A stretch of 64,000 nt of DNA from Pycnococcus provasolii (Eukaryota; Chlorophyta; Pseudoscourfieldiophyceae; Pseudoscourfieldiales): the NCBI GenBank assembly GCA_049487715.1, contig CP150554.1, positions 186,001 to 250,000 of the forward strand. Direction: 5' to 3'. Position numbers and translations under genes: made by a program. How positions within the stretch are numbered: position 1 is the stretch's first letter; each line of letters opens with the position of its first letter. Below the pieces are notes generated by a model. That model worked only from the letters and a program-made list of their open reading frames with translations, had not been told where the DNA came from and did not search any database. This document shows, one piece after another, positions 59,401-64,000 of the stretch.

Positions 59401-62400
59401 GCCGCTATAGCTGAGGAAAGCGCAACGGCCGCCACGCCGCCACCAGTTACCCCAGGATCACCCATACACTCAGACTTGGACGATACATCAAGCGAGCAAA
59501 GCGTGCAATCAGCAACGCGCTTGAAAGACACCGCATTTGCTCATCTGGCGAATACTTGGGACATCAATCCAGAAACAGTCATGTGCTTAATATTTGTATG
59601 TATCGCGTACATAGCATCGTATGGCGTTTTCCAGATGGCGATTTTCCTCTTGATATGCTTTCGCGGAATGCTCCTTCCAGCATCGCTGAAGTTTTGGACA
59701 TCCCTGCTGATGGCAGTCGAGGCTTTGATCATCGTGAATTATGCCTTGCGCATTTTTTGCCACATCGACATTGTAAATCCGGGAAGTGATGCTCCTGGAC
59801 TGCCCAATACTCCAAGTGGAATGTGCTACCAGCACCGCTGGCTCAGCGACTTGCTCGGCTTTTGCGGCATAGGCGAAGATGGCGCCTTCTTCTTGCAATT
59901 ACACATTTTCACGCTGTTTTTGCTTTATCTGAGTTTACTGCGAAAGCGTTTCGTGCTGCTTAAGTCAACTGCTGTTGCTGATCAAACGCCTGAGCACGGT
60001 ATTCGCTTAACTGATTCGCTTCGCAGGATAGTGCCTCGGAGAATTCTTGCATCCGTGCGCGATTCACTGCTCGCTCCATGGATAAACCTTTCACGTGTTT
60101 GGCATTACGTAATGTCAAACAGGCGAGCATGTCCTCCGTACTTTGTGAGCGTCGTGTTCGACATTCCGACGAATGATGACTCTGATTCCACACAAGCTCG
60201 AGAAGCCTGTGATGCGTTCAAGACTGCCGTGAGCGTGCAGTCTGGTCTAGAAATTACACTACTTCGCGCTCCTGAGCGCTACTGGTCTAAGGGAAGCCAG
60301 ATACAGCAGCAAGATGAGGAGGAAGAAGATGCCCGTCCCATTGCGCTAGATCGGGAAGTGTTCAGTCGTATGATCGGTCACACGCTGCTGGAGGAGGAGA
60401 AAACCAGTACGAGGACAGGAATCACAGACAGTGTCGAGCCGAGTGAAAAGCCCTCTCTTGTTATTCCAGGCGAGGGAGGGACTTCCGAAAGACCATACGT
60501 GCGTTATCATGCCGCTTTCCACGTGCCATTCCCACCGATTGTAGACCAGCCGAGAAATCAGGTACATCTTGAACCACATGTCTTTGCCGCGAAGAATATT
60601 TGGCATTACTTCGGACCTGAAGCAGATGCATCATCATTGGACGATATTGGTGGCGGTGGTGTCGTTGCAGTCCAAGTTCGACCATATGCTAGTCATCCGC
60701 TTGATATTTATCCGCTGACGGTGACATGCGATGCAATTTGCCTCATTTATCTCCTTTTTACGTATCAGGGAATCGTGAAATCTGATAAGACAACCGTTGG
60801 CGTTGACTTCGCCGAGGCGCTGAACCAAGAGCAATTTCCTCTTTATTACATAAATGCGCTCGCCGTCAGCTTCGCACTAATTCTGTTTGACCGCATTGCG
60901 TATGTGCTTCGGGATCACCGTTTCAAGGCTGTCCACTTATTCATCAGCAGCGTTTTATTCGTCGGCGCAATGTGCTGGATTCAATGGGTCGTTCATCGCG
61001 AGACCTACTCCTCTGTTGCGTCTAGCGCCGGTGGAAGTCCCGATGATGATGGGGGCGTCCTACGCGGCGAGTATAGCCCTGTGCAACCGCTCGGACCATC
61101 ACCTCGCGACGGCGATTTAAACTCTCCAATATGGCAAACACGTCGATGGTTACTCCTATTTTGGCTTGCACCCGTGAGACTCACAGGCCAGCTTTTGCAC
61201 GCCCTTCAGCTTCGTATGGGCTACCCCAACACGACGGCGGGCCAATACCTTACGCGCAGCGATGGATCTAAATGGTATTGGAACACGTTATGGGGTTTGT
61301 ACCGCGCAGTGCCTTTCCTTTATGAAATGCGCACCATCCTTGACTGGAGCTGTTCGTCGACTGCCCTCACACTTCGAGAATGGCTGAAGCTTGAGGACAT
61401 CTACGCATCGCTCTTCACCGCGAAGTGCTTGGCTATCTACAATCGAATTCGTGTGAAGGGACGGCCACAGCCATGGTGGAAAAAGCTTTTCCTGGGATTT
61501 GGTGCCTTTGCGCTGTTGATCGTGGTTTTGTGGGCCCCGCCCTACATATTCTCCACAGGAAATCCCACGGTACTGATTAATCCCGTTCGTGCTGTGCAAT
61601 TGAACATCACGCTCGAGCGGCAGCTGCCTGCTTCATTTCCTCGCAATACAAGCGTCGAGGAAGACCGTTGGCGATTGTACGAGGCGGGGTACAGCCGCCG
61701 CTGGATTGGGCCCCACACGATGGACATTGCATTAGACCCACCGAGCTTGGCTGGCTTCCCCGACGAGCAGCTTCAGGCGCTTTGTATCGCATCAGCATCA
61801 GACGTTGACTGGCCGATATCGGCGCCAAACGTCGAAGCGCTGAGGCAATTTCTCAACCTTGCACTAACGGCTGTACCAGCACCCATTGTGCAACTGTCGT
61901 ACGGATGGACGTTCGTGCGCGACCGCCCAGCAGCAAATCGATATGTAGCACTGACGCAAACAATGCCCCTCCTGCGATCCGAGGTGAATGAAATTCTCGT
62001 AGCTGTAGATAAAGTCTTCAATGCAACATCCGCAGCTTTGCAGCAGCGTCGGCAGCTGCCAATGACTCGGCAGGGTCGGCTACGTTCGCTCGTGCACAAC
62101 GAAACGATTAAGATGCTTCCAGCAGGCGTGAGTTTTTATGCGCGCCTACCCGGCGAGGGTGCGCCGTTCAACGTTCAAGGTAGAGCAACGCACACTGAGG
62201 CGTACTGCAACCTTACACTCTCATCGTACATGACCGGGGTGATGGGGGAGTTTGTGTGGAGTGCGGAGTGCTACTATCCAGGAAACGAGGATCGCGGAGC
62301 CAGTTATTTCGACAACATCTGTCCTGAATATGGCCCTGCGCTCGTGGTTGCAAGTGATAAGGTGCTTGGCGGCATCCTCGCATCCGCACTGACGGGCATA

Positions 62401-62670
62401 GGGCTGGTCGGAATCTACGTTACCTTTGTGCTGGGTATTGGCCGCTTCCTTCGGCTGACCGTTGCCAACATGCGCGTCTATATCCCATTCGAGGACCTAC
62501 CGGACGTCACTCGCATTGTCACTCTCATTGAGGGCATCTACGCCGCTCGCTCTGAGCGACTTTTCGCACTTGAGGAAGAGCTTTACGGGGCGTTGATTCG
62601 GCTTTATCGAAGCCCGGAATTGCTCATTGCGGCAACCGAGCCGGTGTACCATCATAGCAAGCACGCTTGA
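56437..62670 (+). CDS. Piezo-type mechanosensitive ion channel
   Basis: 2,077 residues from the ATG at 56437, uninterrupted. More than 25 hydrophobic helices occur in repeated bundles along the first three quarters, as in the Piezo blade. A long charged coil (near 59080-59250, RRRHRQQEALRRKAWLHLC) sits where the beam lies. The diagnostic block is RAVPFLYEMRTILDWSCSS then REWLKLEDIYASLFTAKCL (about residues 1625-1665), the Piezo anchor. Outer-helix, cap (about 1715-1960, Asn-glycosylation sites, paired Cys) and pore-lining helix (GGILASALTGIGLVGIYVTFVLG, about 1975) follow, with a short C-terminal domain. Piezo trimers open to cations under membrane tension; in plants and mosses they act in the vacuole or plasma membrane. 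Length is slightly short of typical (about 2,450), so 5' exons may be missing. Confidence 0.9.
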   Translation: MAVHTRMPLAAGLTVILVSEAVLLLFALSSTHDARIAAPIACVVFIVGVTALLLQGLRRQARDIGESERKLWLSALESTVLPAACYATATVGQANDVLHLPYATFAAMSCLFPTRTRRAQGALFAYATAHLCALFIVAALQAAIPLAAPRSSSTYSSAILVRLVGLLSRGNWSGATERALLALRINLVLAVCVLSLLTWRSRSPIQAVDTTTPRPRSELLPYSATKFATVTRFVLAAACTGCAWPGFAGSASAIGVLYIVVAVALVLMTRRQVILSRLLLALAVSDLVLGYGLGVVCASVGDNRLDGACGGEGKIGYALRAAGISAFGARSMDHVRAAWARPAVILILAKLHTHFISTATTTTTTTSSASEAAPQQPLTAPTSSHPAIPKTSTWIKWLASRVHLITHILALIFACTNPSLLGVFVVGCLVSHMSLLLPSPSTRRAVTHIALHISYVIACASFLVFGYVISIPAVDDVFDTLSDTQRAWLHFGLGAISPSSVVSAAMLLLAIALERDTANWQERVGDSLVQFGGWLNEPCGPLVGQVSLFAAALYLINVPSLLFFVIACLGLSGGASRRVRGLIWIYGITPVTSGVLLWQYAMLVGPPPHGHRDDTTSEMIRWLGLSKPTSSEMLCYGIVLIANALVSRYAYETLIADVVRDQSEVMDESTLRQPLLGETGDVETGAAAVEPSSPSSSAVSDHPTSLSTPTSSVIAAAAAAAYKSSTIAGPILEMLGVSELEHWHARLCVHTMDLSLIGTFWLGSLSEDLIHLGYLWYALYFFRHREALLRRMNFLFWHVRVYNALVLGMQLAFQAPFPASRPWVAQLTHVIGLYRLKPHGRGGTFTFATAAPLPDLALFVLFTIQASFFRSKVYRLALDKCQQVGRRRHRQQEALRRKAWLHLCYAKSVTQAVIADEREARIEALKRSAEEWTTEHMANKPNPDSSHDDLSADEMGEIRSNLSRMSKAEEQLLSERQFDTDVTASEEIAAIAEESATAATPPPVTPGSPIHSDLDDTSSEQSVQSATRLKDTAFAHLANTWDINPETVMCLIFVCIAYIASYGVFQMAIFLLICFRGMLLPASLKFWTSLLMAVEALIIVNYALRIFCHIDIVNPGSDAPGLPNTPSGMCYQHRWLSDLLGFCGIGEDGAFFLQLHIFTLFLLYLSLLRKRFVLLKSTAVADQTPEHGIRLTDSLRRIVPRRILASVRDSLLAPWINLSRVWHYVMSNRRACPPYFVSVVFDIPTNDDSDSTQAREACDAFKTAVSVQSGLEITLLRAPERYWSKGSQIQQQDEEEEDARPIALDREVFSRMIGHTLLEEEKTSTRTGITDSVEPSEKPSLVIPGEGGTSERPYVRYHAAFHVPFPPIVDQPRNQVHLEPHVFAAKNIWHYFGPEADASSLDDIGGGGVVAVQVRPYASHPLDIYPLTVTCDAICLIYLLFTYQGIVKSDKTTVGVDFAEALNQEQFPLYYINALAVSFALILFDRIAYVLRDHRFKAVHLFISSVLFVGAMCWIQWVVHRETYSSVASSAGGSPDDDGGVLRGEYSPVQPLGPSPRDGDLNSPIWQTRRWLLLFWLAPVRLTGQLLHALQLRMGYPNTTAGQYLTRSDGSKWYWNTLWGLYRAVPFLYEMRTILDWSCSSTALTLREWLKLEDIYASLFTAKCLAIYNRIRVKGRPQPWWKKLFLGFGAFALLIVVLWAPPYIFSTGNPTVLINPVRAVQLNITLERQLPASFPRNTSVEEDRWRLYEAGYSRRWIGPHTMDIALDPPSLAGFPDEQLQALCIASASDVDWPISAPNVEALRQFLNLALTAVPAPIVQLSYGWTFVRDRPAANRYVALTQTMPLLRSEVNEILVAVDKVFNATSAALQQRRQLPMTRQGRLRSLVHNETIKMLPAGVSFYARLPGEGAPFNVQGRATHTEAYCNLTLSSYMTGVMGEFVWSAECYYPGNEDRGASYFDNICPEYGPALVVASDKVLGGILASALTGIGLVGIYVTFVLGIGRFLRLTVANMRVYIPFEDLPDVTRIVTLIEGIYAARSERLFALEEELYGALIRLYRSPELLIAATEPVYHHSKHA

Positions 62671-62840
62671 GTGATTTGACCATGTAATTGAATATAACAC
62701 TAATGTACTTGATGAACTACGCACTACACAACATGGAGAGAGAAAACCTACAAGAAAGAACCACAGCTGGAAGAAGAAAAGAGATTCCAATTTTACACCA
62801 AAGCACTCTTCCCGCGGGCGCTTTTTGTTTCCCTCGTTTC

Positions 62841-64000
62841 TTAGCCACCACTCTTTCCGCCATCGCCAAAGCTACTGTCGTAGCTAGCAGACGGCTCGAG
62901 CTTCTTTGTGTCCGAAATTTTGCGCGCAGCCTTCACAAAGTCCTCGTGCAAAGTGTAGTCTCGCTCGTCGCGAATCGCGAACATGCCCGCCTCCGTACAG
63001 ATGTTGCGCAGATCGGCGCCGTTGAACCCCTCGGCGAGTTTCACGACAGCCTCGTAGTCGATATCCCCACTCTTGGCGAGTGACGACGCGTGGATTTTCA
63101 GGATTTCCACACGACTACTCTCGTTCGGCAGCGGGATTTCGATCTTACGGTCGAGGCGACCTGGGCGCAAGAGCGCCGGGTCGAGCACGTCCGGCCTATT
63201 CGTGGCCATGATCATCTTCACCTTGCCGAGCACGTCGAATCCGTCGAGCTGGTTGAGCAGCTCCATCAGTGTGCGCTGGATTTCTCGGTCAGCGCTCGTC
63301 CCCTCAGAGAAGCGGCGTCCGCCGATGGCGTCCACCTCATCCATAAAGATGACACAGGGCTGGTGGTCGCGCGCGTACGCAAACATCTCGCGGATGAGGC
63401 GCGCGCTCTCGCCGATGTACTTGTCGACGATAGCGGACGCAACCACCTTGAGAAAGTTTGCGTCGATGTTGCTAGCAATCGCGCGGGCGAGCAGCGTCTT
63501 TCCAGTTCCCGGCGGGCCGTACAGGAGAACGCCTTTGGGAGGCTTGACGCCAACACGCAGGAAGAGCTCCGGGTTCATCAGCGGCAGCTCGATGGACTCG
63601 CGAAGCTCTCGAATTTGCTCGCCAAGACCGCCGATCGAGCTGTAGTCCGCCTGTCCTGGAGACTCGTGGAGCATATTGTACACAACGGGGTCCACCTCGC
63701 GAGGCAGGGCGCGCATGATGGTGAGTGTGGTCATGTCGAGCGCAACACGCGTTCCATTCTTGAGCCTGGCCTTGTCCACCTTGCCGCGGCACCCCACGAC
63801 GTAGCGCGGGCCGGACGACGCCTTGACGATGAACCGCTCAGCGTCGAGCTGGCGGAGCACTTCGCCAATAATCTGCCCCACGCTCTGCAGTGCACGCAAG
63901 TCCTCCTCCGTTTGATCGTACTGCGCCGCGGTTTCCTTCACCTCCGCTCGCAGCTGGCGAACGCGAGCGTCCAGCTCTCTGTGTTGTAGAAGCTTTCGCC
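62841..64000 (-). CDS. RPT4: 26S proteasome regulatory ATPase RPT4 (5' end outside window)
   Basis: The frame ends at 62841 and is open past the right edge: residues upstream of the first visible Met continue as [19 protein letters not shown], the expected coiled-coil start of RPT4, so the start lies outside. The AAA+ domain is intact: Walker [16 protein letters not shown], Walker [16 protein letters not shown], pore-loop region [11 protein letters not shown], sensor/arginine-finger region [21 protein letters not shown]. Among the six RPT paralogues the text [26 protein letters not shown] is specific to RPT4/PSMC6. It unfolds and translocates substrates into the 20S core. Tail-to-tail with Piezo (170 bp). 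Confidence 0.95.
   Translation of the reverse strand, partial: RKLLQHRELDARVRQLRAEVKETAAQYDQTEEDLRALQSVGQIIGEVLRQLDAERFIVKASSGPRYVVGCRGKVDKARLKNGTRVALDMTTLTIMRALPREVDPVVYNMLHESPGQADYSSIGGLGEQIRELRESIELPLMNPELFLRVGVKPPKGVLLYGPPGTGKTLLARAIASNIDANFLKVVASAIVDKYIGESARLIREMFAYARDHQPCVIFMDEVDAIGGRRFSEGTSADREIQRTLMELLNQLDGFDVLGKVKMIMATNRPDVLDPALLRPGRLDRKIEIPLPNESSRVEILKIHASSLAKSGDIDYEAVVKLAEGFNGADLRNICTEAGMFAIRDERDYTLHEDFVKAARKISDTKKLEPSASYDSSFGDGGKSGG

Overview
This window looks like nuclear DNA of a small-genome green alga, most likely a marine prasinophyte-type chlorophyte (inference). The reasons are: a plastid GapB-type GAPDH with a CP12-like tail, an LCIB-family carbonic anhydrase, plant-type Piezo and deoxynucleoside kinase, pherophorin-like Ser/Pro-rich linkers, GC-rich third codon positions, tight gene packing, and few short GT-AG introns. 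Four introns could be resolved: 9554-9668, 26129-26248, 45564-45670 and 52392-52483, each 92-120 nt. No operons, phage, insertion sequences or CRISPR were seen, and no tRNA or rRNA was recognised.

Layout. 1-5119 (-): a Dispatched/Patched-like RND protein whose second ectodomain carries fibronectin-III domains; it runs off the left edge. 5821-7203 (+): BIVM-like papain-fold protein. 8200-8913 (-): secreted RNase T2. 9097-9952 (-): two-exon plant-type membrane protein. 10150-11010 (+): RCC1-like repeats. 11131-12735 (-): PIG-Q/Gpi1. 12973-14865 (+): unrecognised acidic protein. 14895-15899 (-): sterol desaturase/fatty-acid hydroxylase family. 16176-17468 (+): saccharopine-dehydrogenase-like. 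17479-18407: two uncertain gene pieces. 19061-19861 (+): LCIB carbonic anhydrase. 20323-22326 (+): FAD amine oxidase fused to a thiamine-triphosphatase (CYTH) domain. 22519-24291 (-): secreted aldonolactone-oxidase-like enzyme. 25109-26410 (-): GapB. 27021-27359 (+): HYPK. 27392-33271 (-): UGGT. 33579-35324 (+): KMO-like monooxygenase. 35422-36243 (-): TSP1 membrane protein. 37292-50136 (+): a giant polycystin of about 4,245 residues. 50390-51448 (-): glycosyltransferase-like protein with a MYND finger. 51656-52725 (+): amidohydrolase. 52751-54421 (-): deoxynucleoside kinase. 55125-55856 (-): CFAP97-like. 56437-62670 (+): Piezo. 62841-64000 (-): proteasomal ATPase RPT4, cut by the right edge.

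Themes. Genes are independent but mostly arranged in divergent pairs sharing promoters of 200-700 bp and in convergent pairs whose stop codons lie 11-100 bp apart. UGGT and PIG-Q belong to ER protein quality control and GPI-anchor synthesis. HYPK and RPT4 belong to proteostasis. LCIB and GapB belong to carbon assimilation. Three very large membrane proteins (Dispatched-like, polycystin, Piezo) suggest a surface or mechanosensory repertoire. The most novel-looking items are the polycystin with an enormous extracellular insert between its first membrane segment and its channel, the RND-FN3 chimera, the amine oxidase-ThTPase fusion, the glycosyltransferase-MYND fusion, and a 22-nt sequence repeated exactly at the stop codons of two unrelated genes.
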